A stretch of 64,000 bases of DNA from Lactobacillus panisapium (lineage in GTDB: Bacteria > Bacillota > Bacilli > Lactobacillales > Lactobacillaceae), in contig NZ_CP048268.1 in the NCBI RefSeq assembly GCF_019469265.1, positions 589,501 through 653,500 on the forward strand, given 5' to 3'. Made by a program: the position numbers and the translations under genes. The notes under the pieces were generated by a model that had not been told where the DNA came from, did not search any database, and saw only the letters and a list, made by a program, of their open reading frames with translations. Below are positions 35,842 through 47,932 of the stretch, in pieces (within the stretch, counting starts at the first letter, position 1; every line of letters starts with the position of its first letter).

Positions 35842-38085
35842 ATGAGCGAAGAAGCAATTTTAACAGGATTAAACGAGCAACAGCAAAAAGCTGTCCAGAT
35901 TACTGAGGGGCCATTATTGGTTGTTGCCGGTGCGGGATCAGGCAAGACCTCTGTTTTAACCAGGCGAATCGCCTATCTCGTCGAAGAAAAGCAGGTTCTG
36001 CCGTGGAATATTTTGGCAATTACTTTTACTAATAAGGCTGCTACTGAAATGCGCGAACGGGAACAAAAATTACTCGGGCCGCAGGCAAATGACATTTGGA
36101 TGTCGACTTTTCACGCTCTTTGTGTTCGAATTTTACGGCGTGATGCTGATAAAATCGGTTATGGCAGTAATTTCTCAATTGCTGATTCATCTGAACAATT
36201 AACACTAATTAAGCACATTGAAAAAGAGCAGAATCTCAATCCTAAGGTGTATGAACCGCGACGCGTATTATCCGCTATTTCTAATGCTAAAAATGATTTA
36301 TTAACTCCTGATGCCTTTGCCGCTAGTAGCTCGACCCCGTTTGACAAGGTTGCTGCACAAGTATATCGAGAATACCAAAGGCGGTTAAAGCATGACCAGA
36401 TTATGGACTTTGATGATTTGATTATGCAGACTTTAGTTTTATTTAAAACGGATCAGGCAGTTTTACACTATTATCAAAATAAATTTCGCTATTTGCTTGT
36501 GGATGAGTATCAGGATACTAACCAGGCGCAGTATGAACTCTGTCATGAATTAGCTGCCCAGTATAAAAATATTTGCGTTGTCGGTGATGCCGATCAGTCC
36601 ATTTATGGCTGGCGCGGAGCAAATATGGAAAACATCATGAACTTCGAAAATGACTACAAAGATGCTGGCGTCCAAACAGTTAAGCTAGAGCAAAATTACC
36701 GCTCAACTGGTCATATTCTTTCAGCCGCTAATGCCGTGATTGAGAACAATCATAACCGAAAAGCCAAGAAATTATGGACAGACCAGGGAGACGGGGATAA
36801 GGTTACTTATTACCGTGCCCAAAGTGGTGACGATGAGGCGCATTTCATCATTTCAAAGATTCAAGAAGAGGTTAATGATCATAATCGCTCTTACCACGAT
36901 TTTGCTGTTTTGTACCGGACAAATGCTCAATCGCGAACAGTCGAAGAAGCCTTTGTTAAGTCTAATGTTCCTTACCAAATTGTCGGCGGCCATAAATTCT
37001 ACGATCGCAAAGAAATTATGGATATTATGGCATATCTTAAATTAGTGGCTAATCCCAGTGATTCGATGAGTTTTAACCGGATTATTAATACGCCAAAAAG
37101 AGGTATCGGCAATGTCAGTGTGGAAAAGTTTACGACTTTTGCTCGTGACAATAATTTGTCACTTCTTGATGCATTTAGCCACTTGACAATGACCGGCTTA
37201 ACCGTCAGAGCAGCCAATAAATTAAGTGATTTTGGTGCAAAACTGCGTGATGCCATTGAGTATGCTAAAGATCACAGTGTGACCGGCTTAACGGAAAAGA
37301 TTTTGCAGGATTTTGGTTATACTGATGCGCTAAAGGCTGAAAAAACGATTGAAGCCGAAACAAGACTTGAAAACTTGGATGAATTTCTTTCTGTAACTAA
37401 GCGTTTCGATGATCAATATGAGCCAGAAGATGATGAGTCAAACGCACTGAGTGATTTTTTGGCTGAAGTTTCGCTGTTAAGTGATCAGGATGACCTGGCT
37501 AACAATGATGATCAAGTGGCATTAATGACACTTCATGCGGCTAAGGGACTGGAATTTCCTGTTGTCTTCTTGGTAGGAATGGAAGACGGACTGTTCCCAC
37601 TTTCACGTGCACTTTTAGAAGATGATCAGCTAGAAGAAGAACGCAGACTGGCTTATGTCGGCATTACCCGTGCTAAGCGGAAATTATATCTAACTAATGC
37701 TTACTCTAGAATGATGTATGGCAGAATGCAGAACAATCCACCATCAAGATTTTTGGATGAGATCGACCTAGCTGATTTAGAAACAGAAAATGCGGCTGCT
37801 CCAAGTATGGCTGATAGCAATTTTCAAGTTCAAACGGCTCCGTTTGCAAATGTTGATGAGCGTGCCCGTGCGCAAGTTTATACTCCAAAGGTCAAGCCTG
37901 CAGGTGCTGTGGGGGCTGAGAAAAAAGGTTGGAATGTTGGCGATCAAGTTGAACATAAGGCTTGGGGACGCGGAGTCGTTGCCAAGGTTAATGGTACTGG
38001 TGAAGACATGGAGCTTGATATCGCTTTTCCAAATATTGGAATCAAGCGCCTTCTAGCAGCATTTGCCCCAATTAAAAAGGTATAA
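35842..38085 (+). CDS. pcrA: ATP-dependent DNA helicase PcrA (UvrD/Rep family)
   Basis: About 747 residues, normal size. A 3'-5' SF1A helicase needed for repair and rolling-circle replication. Motifs in order: Q motif LNEQQQKAV, Walker A GAGSGKTS, TFTNKAATEM, Walker B LLVDEYQDTNQAQY, GDADQSIYGWRGA, LEQNYRST, LMTLHAAKGLEFPVVF and YVGITRAKR. A PcrA-type C-terminal Tudor-like tail follows (GDQVEHKAWGRGVV). ATG at 35842 follows GAAGGGA; an earlier GTG overlaps this site. It heads the pcrA-ligA-camS-gatCAB block. Confidence 0.97.
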   Translation: MSEEAILTGLNEQQQKAVQITEGPLLVVAGAGSGKTSVLTRRIAYLVEEKQVLPWNILAITFTNKAATEMREREQKLLGPQANDIWMSTFHALCVRILRRDADKIGYGSNFSIADSSEQLTLIKHIEKEQNLNPKVYEPRRVLSAISNAKNDLLTPDAFAASSSTPFDKVAAQVYREYQRRLKHDQIMDFDDLIMQTLVLFKTDQAVLHYYQNKFRYLLVDEYQDTNQAQYELCHELAAQYKNICVVGDADQSIYGWRGANMENIMNFENDYKDAGVQTVKLEQNYRSTGHILSAANAVIENNHNRKAKKLWTDQGDGDKVTYYRAQSGDDEAHFIISKIQEEVNDHNRSYHDFAVLYRTNAQSRTVEEAFVKSNVPYQIVGGHKFYDRKEIMDIMAYLKLVANPSDSMSFNRIINTPKRGIGNVSVEKFTTFARDNNLSLLDAFSHLTMTGLTVRAANKLSDFGAKLRDAIEYAKDHSVTGLTEKILQDFGYTDALKAEKTIEAETRLENLDEFLSVTKRFDDQYEPEDDESNALSDFLAEVSLLSDQDDLANNDDQVALMTLHAAKGLEFPVVFLVGMEDGLFPLSRALLEDDQLEEERRLAYVGITRAKRKLYLTNAYSRMMYGRMQNNPPSRFLDEIDLADLETENAAAPSMADSNFQVQTAPFANVDERARAQVYTPKVKPAGAVGAEKKGWNVGDQVEHKAWGRGVVAKVNGTGEDMELDIAFPNIGIKRLLAAFAPIKKV

Positions 38086-38108
38086 TGAAATCGGTAAGAT
38101 CAAAATAA

Positions 38109-40145
<2,037 letters not shown>

Positions 40146-40159
40146 AGGAAACAAGTAAA

Positions 40160-41299
40160 GTGAAAAAATATCTGCAGATAATCGCAATTTTAGGAGCAGC
40201 AGTTAGTTTAACAGCTTGTGGTAATTTAAAAAATTCCAATCTGGCTAATAATGCTAAAACGTCATCTAGTTCAAGTACTAAAACTTATCAGACTACAGAA
40301 ACCGGTAATAACGGTTATACGGTTTTATTAAAAAATGGTCACTATGTTACTAGTCCGATCGCTGGTTTAACAGCAACCGATAATGATAATTCGGTTGACA
40401 CGCGTGAACTTGAACGTGGGCTTATTCAAATTTCTAAAGAGGCATTTTCAACTAACTCATTTGTTTTTCAAGAAGGGCAATACATTACATCAACGGTTGC
40501 CAATGACTGGTTAGGTCGAAAATCAAAATCTAATCCTTTAGGACTTAATCCCGAATTAGGAACGAAGAAAAAGTACAATCCGTATTATTTGGAAGAAATC
40601 ATGGAGCAGGACTTTTTAACTGGCTCGGGGTCAAATTATCGCATAGGCGGGATGAGTATTGGCTTAGCCATTAATTCGATTGATTATTATCAAAAGAAAA
40701 AGGGTGGGCCAGAATATCAAATGACAATTCCGCGTTCAGCCCAAAAAAAATATGGCCAGCAGACTGCTGAACAAATAGTGGCGCGATTACGGAAGAAAAA
40801 AGCGTTAAAGAATATTCCGATTACGGTTGGCCTTTTTGCTAAAGAAAGTAAAGATTCGTTAGTTAGCGGAAGTTACTTTTTGAGCGGGACAGCGGCTGCT
40901 AATAGTAGTAAAATAACTAAATGGAAAACTATTAACACCCAAACAGAGGTATTGCCAACTATTGGTAATAAAAAAGCAATCAACAGTAGTAACGCTTCAA
41001 GCTTCAACAGTTTTAAGGAATCAATTCAAAATTATTTCCCTAATATTAGTGGCGTTACTGCTACGCTGCGCTATGAAAATGGCAAACTAGCACAAGAAAA
41101 TATCTCGATTACAACACAGTTTTACGGCTATGAGCAAATTCAAAGCTTTACTAGGCTTGTTTTGTCAACTGCGAAGAAATATTTAGCTAGTGATGTGCCG
41201 ATTGAAATAAAAATTGGTTCGGTAAACGATATTCAAGCGTTGGTTGCCAAGGAAACAGAAGATAGTAGTTATCAAGTCCATATTTATGGCGGTGAATAG
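40160..41299 (+). CDS. camS: CamS family sex-pheromone-precursor lipoprotein
   Basis: 379 residues with a lipoprotein signal (lipobox LTAC) and a Ser/Thr-rich linker. The body matches the CamS family, known in enterococci and staphylococci for releasing a pheromone peptide from its signal sequence; in lactobacilli the lipoprotein's own role is unknown. GTG start with AAGGAAAC upstream. Its position between ligA and gatC is the conserved one for this family. Confidence 0.92.
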   Translation: MKKYLQIIAILGAAVSLTACGNLKNSNLANNAKTSSSSSTKTYQTTETGNNGYTVLLKNGHYVTSPIAGLTATDNDNSVDTRELERGLIQISKEAFSTNSFVFQEGQYITSTVANDWLGRKSKSNPLGLNPELGTKKKYNPYYLEEIMEQDFLTGSGSNYRIGGMSIGLAINSIDYYQKKKGGPEYQMTIPRSAQKKYGQQTAEQIVARLRKKKALKNIPITVGLFAKESKDSLVSGSYFLSGTAAANSSKITKWKTINTQTEVLPTIGNKKAINSSNASSFNSFKESIQNYFPNISGVTATLRYENGKLAQENISITTQFYGYEQIQSFTRLVLSTAKKYLASDVPIEIKIGSVNDIQALVAKETEDSSYQVHIYGGE

Positions 41300-41311
41300 G
41301 GAGGTATATGC

Positions 41312-41614
41312 GTGGAAATCACAGAAGAAACAATTAAGCACGTTGCGACTTTGTCGCGGCTTGAGATTAATGATAAAGATATTGAAAAAGTGACTGAGCA
41401 AATGAGTTCAATCATCAATATGGCTGATCAGTTATCAGAAGTTGACACTGATGGTGTTGGCGAAACGGTACAAGTAGTTGACCGTGATACTGTATTTAGA
41501 GAAGACAAACCTGAGCACTGGCAAGACCGTGATGAATTAATGAAAAATGTTCCTGAACAAGCCAATGGCTTTATCAAGGTTCCTGTAATTATTAATAAGG
41601 ATGAGGACGAGTAA
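41312..41614 (+). CDS. gatC: Asp/Glu-tRNA amidotransferase subunit GatC
   Basis: 100 residues. Small stabilising subunit of the GatCAB complex that converts Glu-tRNA(Gln) and Asp-tRNA(Asn) to the amide forms. It begins with [19 protein letters not shown], the usual N-terminus, and has FREDKPEHW in the middle. GTG start preceded by GGGAGG. Stop and gatA start overlap (TAATG). Confidence 0.96.
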   Translation: MEITEETIKHVATLSRLEINDKDIEKVTEQMSSIINMADQLSEVDTDGVGETVQVVDRDTVFREDKPEHWQDRDELMKNVPEQANGFIKVPVIINKDEDE

Positions 41615-43053
41615 TGAATTATTTAAATGAAGATATTGACTCATTAAACGAAAAGCTTGCCCAAGGAACATTGTCCGCAGACAAATTGGCGCAAGATACA
41701 GTCGCAAACATTAAAAAGACGGATGACAAGCTAAACGCGTGGATTACGGTTCAAGAAGATGCCAAGCCAGCAGAAAACTTGGATTTTGCTAAGAATAAAT
41801 TAGCTGGTATCCCAATTGCTATTAAAGACAACATCATTACTAAAGATGTTAAGACAACAGCCGCTAGCCATATTTTAGACAATTATATTCCAGTTTATGA
41901 TGCAACGGTAATTGAGCGCTTAAAGAAGGCGCAAGCAACTTTTGTCGGTAAAACTAATATGGATGAATTTGCGATGGGGTCATCAACTGAGCACTCATAC
42001 TTTGGCGCAACCCATAATCCGTGGAATCTAGATAAGGTACCTGGTGGTTCATCTGGTGGTTCTGCAGCAGCTGTTGCCTCTGGCCAAGTAGTTGCCGCTT
42101 TGGGTTCCGACACCGGTGGTTCGATTCGTCAACCGTCTGCTTTTAACGGTATTTTTGGTATTAAACCAACTTATGGTCGTGTATCTCGTTGGGGCTTAAT
42201 TGCTTTTGCTTCCTCACTTGACGAAATCGGGGTAATGAGTAAGCGTGCTAAAACTTCGGCACAAGTGCTTAATGTTATTGCCGGTGCTGATGACCATGAT
42301 TCTACTCTTTCAACTAGAGAAGTGCCTGATTTCACTAAATACATCGGTAAAGATGTCAAGGGAATGCGGGTAGCAGTTGTTAAGGAATATATGGATGCCG
42401 TTGATGGCGAAGTGCATGATATCATTCAACAACAAATTGATACTTTAAAGGATGCTGGCGCCATTATTAATGAAGTATCGCTTCCATTAACTAAGTATGC
42501 CGTTCCTGATTACTACATCATCGCATCAAGTGAAGCATCATCTAACTTACAAAGATTTGATGGTATTCGTTATGGTTACCGCTCAAAAGATGCTAAAAAC
42601 TTACTTGATGTTTACGTTAAATCACGTTCAGAAGGCTTTGGTGAAGAAGTACAGCGTCGAATCTTGCTTGGTTCATTTGCTTTGTCTGCTGGCTCATATG
42701 ACCGTTTCTTTAGACAAGCTTCCAAAGTAAGAACCTTAATTTGCCAAGACTTTGACCAAATTTTTGCTGAAAATGATGTTATCGTTGGACCGACAACAAC
42801 AACACCAGCATTTGGAATTGGCAGTGAAATTTCTGATCCAATTAAAATGTACAATAACGATATTTTAACGATTTCTGCTAATTTGGCTGGAATTCCTTCT
42901 GCTAGTGTACCTGCTGGCTTGGTTGAGGGAATGCCAGTTGGCTTCCAAATTATGGCTAAGCGCTTTGACGAAGGCAGTATTTTCCAAGTTGCCGACTTTA
43001 TTGAACGTAGTAACCAATTTTATGAAAAAACACCAGCTGGAATGGAGGATTAA
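41614..43053 (+). CDS. gatA: Asp/Glu-tRNA amidotransferase subunit GatA
   Basis: 479 residues, amidase-signature enzyme that releases ammonia from glutamine. The catalytic triad is readable: Lys in PIAIKDNI, the cis-Ser in [12 protein letters not shown] and the nucleophile Ser in [16 protein letters not shown]. Length is standard. Tight coupling with gatC and gatB. Confidence 0.97.
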   Translation: MNYLNEDIDSLNEKLAQGTLSADKLAQDTVANIKKTDDKLNAWITVQEDAKPAENLDFAKNKLAGIPIAIKDNIITKDVKTTAASHILDNYIPVYDATVIERLKKAQATFVGKTNMDEFAMGSSTEHSYFGATHNPWNLDKVPGGSSGGSAAAVASGQVVAALGSDTGGSIRQPSAFNGIFGIKPTYGRVSRWGLIAFASSLDEIGVMSKRAKTSAQVLNVIAGADDHDSTLSTREVPDFTKYIGKDVKGMRVAVVKEYMDAVDGEVHDIIQQQIDTLKDAGAIINEVSLPLTKYAVPDYYIIASSEASSNLQRFDGIRYGYRSKDAKNLLDVYVKSRSEGFGEEVQRRILLGSFALSAGSYDRFFRQASKVRTLICQDFDQIFAENDVIVGPTTTTPAFGIGSEISDPIKMYNNDILTISANLAGIPSASVPAGLVEGMPVGFQIMAKRFDEGSIFQVADFIERSNQFYEKTPAGMED

Positions 43054-43056
43054 TTG

Positions 43057-44487
43057 ATGAATTTTAAATCAACGATTGGGTTCGAGGTTCACTTCGAACT
43101 AAAAACTAAGAGTAAGATTTTCTCACCTTCACCAGTTAGCTATGGTGCAAAGCCGAACACAGAAACAAATGTCATTGACTGGGGAATGCCTGGTGTCTTA
43201 CCTTACGTTAACAAGGATGTTTACCGTTTGGGAATTATGGTTGCGCTAGCAACACACTCACATATTTTGCCAACCACCCACTTTGACCGGAAGAACTACT
43301 ACTACCCAGACAGTCCTAAGGCTTATCAGATTACGCAATTCTTCCAACCGCTTGCTCGTGATGGTTATGTTGAAATTGAATCTCATGGTAAAAAGAAGCG
43401 AATTGGTATCCATGAAATGCATATCGAAGAAGATGCCGGTAAGAACACGCACGGAACTAACGGCTTTTCTTACGTTGACTTGAACCGTCAAGGTGTTCCG
43501 TTACTGGAAGTTGTTTCTGAACCTGAAATTGCCGATCCAGATGAAGGTTATGCATACCTTGAAAAACTACGGAAGATTGTTCAATTTACCGGTGCTTCCG
43601 ATGTTAAGATGGAAGAGGGTTCAATGCGTGTTGATACTAACATTTCAATTCGCCCTGCAGGCCAAAAAGAACTTGGCACTAAGGTCGAAATGAAGAACTT
43701 GAACTCGTTTGAACATGTTCGTAAGTCATTAGCTTATGAAGAAAAGCGGCAAGCACAAGTTTTGCTTTCAGGTGGCCGGGTTCAGCTGTCAACTCGTCGT
43801 TTTGATGAAGCAACAGGTAAGACAGTTCTTGAACGGGTTAAGGAAGGCGATGCTGATTATCGTTACTTCCCAGAACCTGACATTGCGCCTGATCACATTA
43901 GCCAAAAATGGATTGATGAAATTGAATCCACCTTGCCGCGTTCAGCTGAAGAGCGGTACAATCAATATGTAGGCGAGTTTGGCTTAAAAGATTATGATGC
44001 ACAAGTTCTTTTGCAAACGAAAGAAAGTTCAGACTTCTTTGATAAGACAGTGGCAGCTGGTGCTGATCCACAACTTGCAGCTAACTGGATGAATACACAA
44101 GTTAATGGTTACTTAAATGATAACCGGGTTGAACTAACAGATATTAAGTTGACACCTGAACATTTAGCTGCAATGATTAAGCTAATTAAAGACGGAACAA
44201 TTTCTTCTAAGATTGCCAAGAAAGTTTTTGCTGAAACAATTGCTAACGGCACTGATCCAAAGAAATACGTTGAAGATAAGGGCATGGTGCAATTATCTGA
44301 TACTAGTGTATTAGAGCCAATGGTTAAAGAAGTGGTTGACAATAACCCACAATCGGTTGAAGACTTTAAGAACGGTAAAGACCGTGCGATTGGATACTTA
44401 GTTGGTCAAATTATGAAACAAACTCGTGGTAAGGCTAACCCGAAGGTAATCAACCAACTTCTAAACCAAGAATTACAAAAGCGGTAA
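43057..44487 (+). CDS. gatB: Asp/Glu-tRNA amidotransferase subunit GatB
   Basis: 476 residues. Kinase/transamidase subunit with the GatB signature (DFKxx region [50 protein letters not shown]) and the C-terminal YqeY-like tail domain that grips tRNA. ATG at 43057 follows GGAGGA; a TTG one codon earlier is less suitable. Confidence 0.97.
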   Translation: MNFKSTIGFEVHFELKTKSKIFSPSPVSYGAKPNTETNVIDWGMPGVLPYVNKDVYRLGIMVALATHSHILPTTHFDRKNYYYPDSPKAYQITQFFQPLARDGYVEIESHGKKKRIGIHEMHIEEDAGKNTHGTNGFSYVDLNRQGVPLLEVVSEPEIADPDEGYAYLEKLRKIVQFTGASDVKMEEGSMRVDTNISIRPAGQKELGTKVEMKNLNSFEHVRKSLAYEEKRQAQVLLSGGRVQLSTRRFDEATGKTVLERVKEGDADYRYFPEPDIAPDHISQKWIDEIESTLPRSAEERYNQYVGEFGLKDYDAQVLLQTKESSDFFDKTVAAGADPQLAANWMNTQVNGYLNDNRVELTDIKLTPEHLAAMIKLIKDGTISSKIAKKVFAETIANGTDPKKYVEDKGMVQLSDTSVLEPMVKEVVDNNPQSVEDFKNGKDRAIGYLVGQIMKQTRGKANPKVINQLLNQELQKR

Positions 44488-44518
44488 AAGTAAATTTTAA
44501 GTAATAAGGTAGTTAACT

Positions 44519-45439
44519 ATGACTAAAAAAGCAAGATTGATTTATAATCCTGTATCTGGTCACGAACAGATGCCTAAGAATGTCGCAGACATTTTAGACG
44601 TCTTAGAGCGAGCTGGTTATGAAGCCAGCGCTTTTAGGACTACGCCAGAAAAGCAGAGTGCACAAAAAGAGGCTACTCGTGCTGCCAACGATGGTTTTGA
44701 TCTCATTGTCGCAGCTGGTGGCGATGGCACAATCAATGAAGTAGTCAATGGAATAGCATTTTTAGAGCAAAGACCAAAGATGGCGATTATTCCAGCGGGA
44801 ACGACTAACGATTATGCCCGTGCTCTGCGTATCCCCCGTGATAGTATTAAGGCAGCCAGTAAGGTAATTCTTAATAATAAGACCCGCAAGATGGATATTG
44901 GCCAAGCAACCTTTGCTAAGGATACGCAATACTTTGTTAATATTGCGGCTTGTGGCTCTTTAACGGAGTTAACCTATGGCGTCCCTTCAGAAGTAAAATC
45001 TGCGTTAGGTTATGCTGCTTATCTCATTAAGGGTGCAGAAATGTTGCCGCACTTGACTGAAAATGAGATGCGCTTAACCTATGATGCAGGCGTTTACGAG
45101 GGAAAGCTATCAATGCTTCTACTGGGAATGACAAACTCGATTGGTGGCTTTGAACAGATTATGCCAGATGCCCAACTTAGCGATGGCTTATTCCAATTAA
45201 TTATTGTTAAACCGGCGGATCCAGTTAAGTTATTGAAGCTGATGGCTTTGGCCCTAAATGGTAAGCACGTGGATGACCCAGACATTATTTACACTAAGAC
45301 TCATAGCTTAAAGATTGAACTGATGGGAAAGAGTGTTGGCCGCAAATTACCAGTTAATCTCGATGGGGAAATCGGTGACTACTGCCCTGTTACTTTTAAA
45401 AACTTACAGCAACGCATTGAATTTTTTGTTGGTGAATAA
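44519..45439 (+). CDS. dagK: Diacylglycerol kinase (DagK/DgkB family)
   Basis: 306 residues, soluble lipid kinase that returns diacylglycerol to phosphatidate, mainly recycling lipoteichoic acid by-products. Motifs: RLIYNPVSGHE at the N-terminus, AAGGDGTINEVVNG for ATP binding, and PAGTTNDYARAL. Last gene of the pcrA-gat block, followed by a strong terminator. Confidence 0.94.
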   Translation: MTKKARLIYNPVSGHEQMPKNVADILDVLERAGYEASAFRTTPEKQSAQKEATRAANDGFDLIVAAGGDGTINEVVNGIAFLEQRPKMAIIPAGTTNDYARALRIPRDSIKAASKVILNNKTRKMDIGQATFAKDTQYFVNIAACGSLTELTYGVPSEVKSALGYAAYLIKGAEMLPHLTENEMRLTYDAGVYEGKLSMLLLGMTNSIGGFEQIMPDAQLSDGLFQLIIVKPADPVKLLKLMALALNGKHVDDPDIIYTKTHSLKIELMGKSVGRKLPVNLDGEIGDYCPVTFKNLQQRIEFFVGE

Positions 45440-45449
45440 TAAAAATTAT

Positions 45450-45490
45450 AAAAAGGAGCAATTACTTTTACGAGTAATTACTCCTTTTTT
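45450..45490 (+). terminator. Terminator of the gat-dagK operon
   Basis: AAAAGGAG..AATTACT pairs with AGTAATTACTCCTTTT around TTTACG, then T-run. Confidence 0.9.
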
Positions 45491-45721
45491 GCTAGTCGCT
45501 ATTATAATTATTTTTCTGACCGGTTGTCTCTAGCAAGTATACTCATTAGACTTATTGCAACAATGTTTTGGAAAGCAAGATTCTGGATTTTTGGGCCAAT
45601 TTTTTCCTGGGCAAAATTGACTAGGTAAGGGTAAATTATTTGTTTGAAGATGGTACTTAGTAATAAAATGCAATTAAAGTTATTTTCTTACTAAAAAATA
45701 TCAAAAGCCGAGGCAAGAAAA

Positions 45722-46102
45722 ATGGATAAATGGCAAGAAAAATGGGCATATAACAAGTACTGGGTAATGGCTCATTCGCAAGCATATTATGAGCGGATTA
45801 GATTGCTAGCCAAAAATAACGATTGGTCAGATGCAAAAAATGCTGAGTTTGAAGACTTACTGACAAAAGCGGCCTGCCAGCCGCCAACAGTTAAAACGTT
45901 AACTAACGCTTACCAGCATGTTTGGGGTTACTTTAAGAAATTTGCGACGACTGAAGAAAAACAAACTTATTTACGGTTATTGCAAGAATTATCACCACAA
46001 ACTGATAAATTAGGACCGTTTTTAAGCCGCTTAACTGAAAAGTATCAAGTTGCTTATTTACTAAACTCGCGTTTAATGCAGGAGTGGAATGAGAAATCAT
46101 GA
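45722..46102 (+). CDS. YbgA family protein (DUF1722)
   Basis: 126 residues. The N-terminal KWAYNKYWVMAHSQAYYERI and the C-terminal LGPFLSRLTEKYQVAYLLNSRLM match DUF1722, the family of E. coli YbgA, which sits next to the photolyase gene. Function unknown. The preceding 230 bases after the dagK terminator hold no further gene I can support. The stop overlaps the next start in ATGA, so the two are translated together. Confidence 0.82.
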   Translation: MDKWQEKWAYNKYWVMAHSQAYYERIRLLAKNNDWSDAKNAEFEDLLTKAACQPPTVKTLTNAYQHVWGYFKKFATTEEKQTYLRLLQELSPQTDKLGPFLSRLTEKYQVAYLLNSRLMQEWNEKS

Positions 46103-46464
46103 GATTATGGCACCAAGATTTAATTTGGCAATTACCGCGGCAACAATTATTAGGACAGCATCGCGAAATTGCCGCTTTACGTGGACGCGGCTGGGGTAAA
46201 CCTCATGCCACCGTTAATTATGTTTTTCAATATTCGCCGTATAAATTGTATCAGTTTCATTTATTAGTACTAGCCGAAATGGAGCGGCGCCATTATCACC
46301 CAAATAGTAACTGGTTTGACCCATACTACCGTGGGCAATATTGTTCCAAGTATGAAAACTTGCCGGCGGTCCCTTGGACTGATCCAATTTATCCTGAGCA
46401 CGATGATGCCTATTTACAGAGTTGCTTGGAAAATTTAGCCCATAAGGGAATTGAGTTAAATTAA
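46099..46464 (+). CDS. Pyrimidine-dimer DNA glycosylase-like protein (Pyr_excise / TIGR02328 type)
   Basis: 121 residues. The N-terminus (MRLWHQDLIWQLPRQQLLGQ then HREIAALRGRGWGKPHATVNYVF) follows the layout of T4 endonuclease V-like enzymes, which nick DNA at UV-made pyrimidine dimers. The second half (NWFDPYYRGQYC) is specific to the bacterial subfamily, whose activity I do not know to be proven. Coupled to the YbgA gene by a four-base overlap, which hints at a UV-repair module. Confidence 0.7.
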   Translation: MRLWHQDLIWQLPRQQLLGQHREIAALRGRGWGKPHATVNYVFQYSPYKLYQFHLLVLAEMERRHYHPNSNWFDPYYRGQYCSKYENLPAVPWTDPIYPEHDDAYLQSCLENLAHKGIELN

Positions 46465-46535
46465 GGTAGGGTTTATTAAAATGTGGATATAGCTGTGTAG
46501 CCGTATGGGTAGGTTTTAAAATAAATAGCCAAACA

Positions 46536-46573
46536 AAAAAGATGAGCACTTAAAAATAAATGCTCATCTTTTT
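46536..46573. terminator. Bidirectional terminator
   Basis: AAAAAGATGAGCA pairs with TGCTCATCTTTTT around a 12-base loop, between the repair pair and the leftward acylase gene. Confidence 0.88.
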
Positions 46574-46669
46574 ATTTATCAATAAATTCAGGAATCACGC
46601 CTGGTGGCAAAAGCAACTGCCCGATAGCTGAATATGATAGTAACTAGCCATACCTTTATGCGACTCAAA

Positions 46670-47668
46670 TTAGTTTAGTCGTTCAATATCTTCTTTAGGA
46701 TTTACCTTAAATTCACGATAATCTGTTTCGGCTTCGAGTTCTGGGGTTAATTGAACGCACCTAATCCGTTGGTTGCCGTAAGTAGAATAATAATAGGTCT
46801 TTGATTCTGCACAAATATAAGCAGCATAGCAGGTAAAATCAAATGTTTGGTCAGGAGTTACTACAATGCCGCGTGGGATGCTGACAGATTCGAGGATGTG
46901 ATGAGCCAAAGTCACTGCACCAATTTCATCTTTTGGCTGCTCAACATTATTTTTCATAAAAGCTGTCCTAACAAAACGCGAAGTTGGTGTAAAGTCGCCA
47001 GGGAGGCCAAATGTACCTGAGCCTTGGCTAAAAGGTTTCAAGGTTTTGCCCAAGAATGCAACATCATCATGTTGCTTAGGTGTGACCGCTAAATAGTTGC
47101 GCAAATTAGTCTCATGCCAGTGGTAGTCAGGACTGTTAGTCATCACGCCAATCGAGTCTTCAATAAGGTGAATGCCATCTTGTTGGGGTTCCACAATTAG
47201 GCTTGCACCTGAAGTGTCGGAGAAAATGTAGTGAAGAGGAGGAACAACCTTTAAAGTTGGATTCCCCTCGTCAACAATGGTAATTTGCTTTTTAAATAGG
47301 TCTTTAACTTCTGCCAAAGAAGCTGCTTGCGCTAAAATTACCGAAATGATTTTGTCAGGAGAAACCGCCCAGGTACCAGGAGCCGCTTGTTCTTGATATG
47401 AAGCATATCCGGGGAAATAAAGGACGGCTCCAGTAACACCAGCATCATTAACCCCGTCACAAGTAATCGGACCATCATCAAGGCTGCCCATACCGATAAA
47501 AGCATGTTTACTAGTAATCTCTTGTCTAGCTTCGTAAGAAACAGCGAAAGTCTTTTGTTTTGGTACAAAAACCACTTGTTCTGCCATTTCCATCATAAAA
47601 TCCATTGTTCGCGATAAAAAGTGCTTCTTATCCTTAGTTTCCATTGTGAAACTGCTGCAGCCAATCAT
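46670..47668 (-). CDS. Penicillin V acylase / choloylglycine hydrolase family Ntn-hydrolase
   Basis: 332 residues, linear amide C-N hydrolase (Ntn family) related to bile salt hydrolases. The N-terminus is MIGCSSF: as in the Bacillus sphaericus penicillin V acylase (MLGC), three residues must be cut off to free the catalytic cysteine, whereas bile salt hydrolases start directly with MC. Other active-site elements are SRTMDF (Arg and Asp), VMTNSPDYHWH (Asn) and FTPTSRFVR (Arg). Acyl amides such as acyl-homoserine lactones, penicillin V or conjugated bile acids are possible substrates; the sequence favours the acylase branch. Monocistronic. Confidence 0.88.
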   Translation of the reverse strand: MIGCSSFTMETKDKKHFLSRTMDFMMEMAEQVVFVPKQKTFAVSYEARQEITSKHAFIGMGSLDDGPITCDGVNDAGVTGAVLYFPGYASYQEQAAPGTWAVSPDKIISVILAQAASLAEVKDLFKKQITIVDEGNPTLKVVPPLHYIFSDTSGASLIVEPQQDGIHLIEDSIGVMTNSPDYHWHETNLRNYLAVTPKQHDDVAFLGKTLKPFSQGSGTFGLPGDFTPTSRFVRTAFMKNNVEQPKDEIGAVTLAHHILESVSIPRGIVVTPDQTFDFTCYAAYICAESKTYYYSTYGNQRIRCVQLTPELEAETDYREFKVNPKEDIERLN

Positions 47669-47857
47669 ATTGCTACCTCCATATGTATAATAATGTCATT
47701 AATTTTTTTAATATGAAGAAAAGTATAAGAGTAATAGTAATATAATTCAAGCTATTTCTAATAAAAATATTAAAGAATAGCCACTAGTTAAAATGGATTT
47801 ATAGTTAACCACAATTGTTGCAGCCCAAATGCTATAGAGCCCTTTTATTTAAGCAAA

Positions 47858-47905
47858 GAAAAACCCTCTCCAGAAAAGAACAATACATTCTAATCCGGAG
47901 GGGGT
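47858..47905 (-). terminator. Terminator of the Bax inhibitor-1 family gene
   Basis: Read on the minus strand, ACCCCCTCC pairs with GGAGAGGGT across a 25-base loop and runs into TTTTTCTTT. Confidence 0.75.
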
Positions 47906-47932
47906 AACTTCATTATAACTAACTGCGGCTAA

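Noticed and set aside
45431..45535. A 34-codon GTG-started frame ending in a hydrophobic stretch with LTGCL, after dagK
   Set aside because: It overlaps the dagK end and the strong operon terminator lies inside it; the lipobox-like end sits at the wrong end of the peptide. Probably chance.
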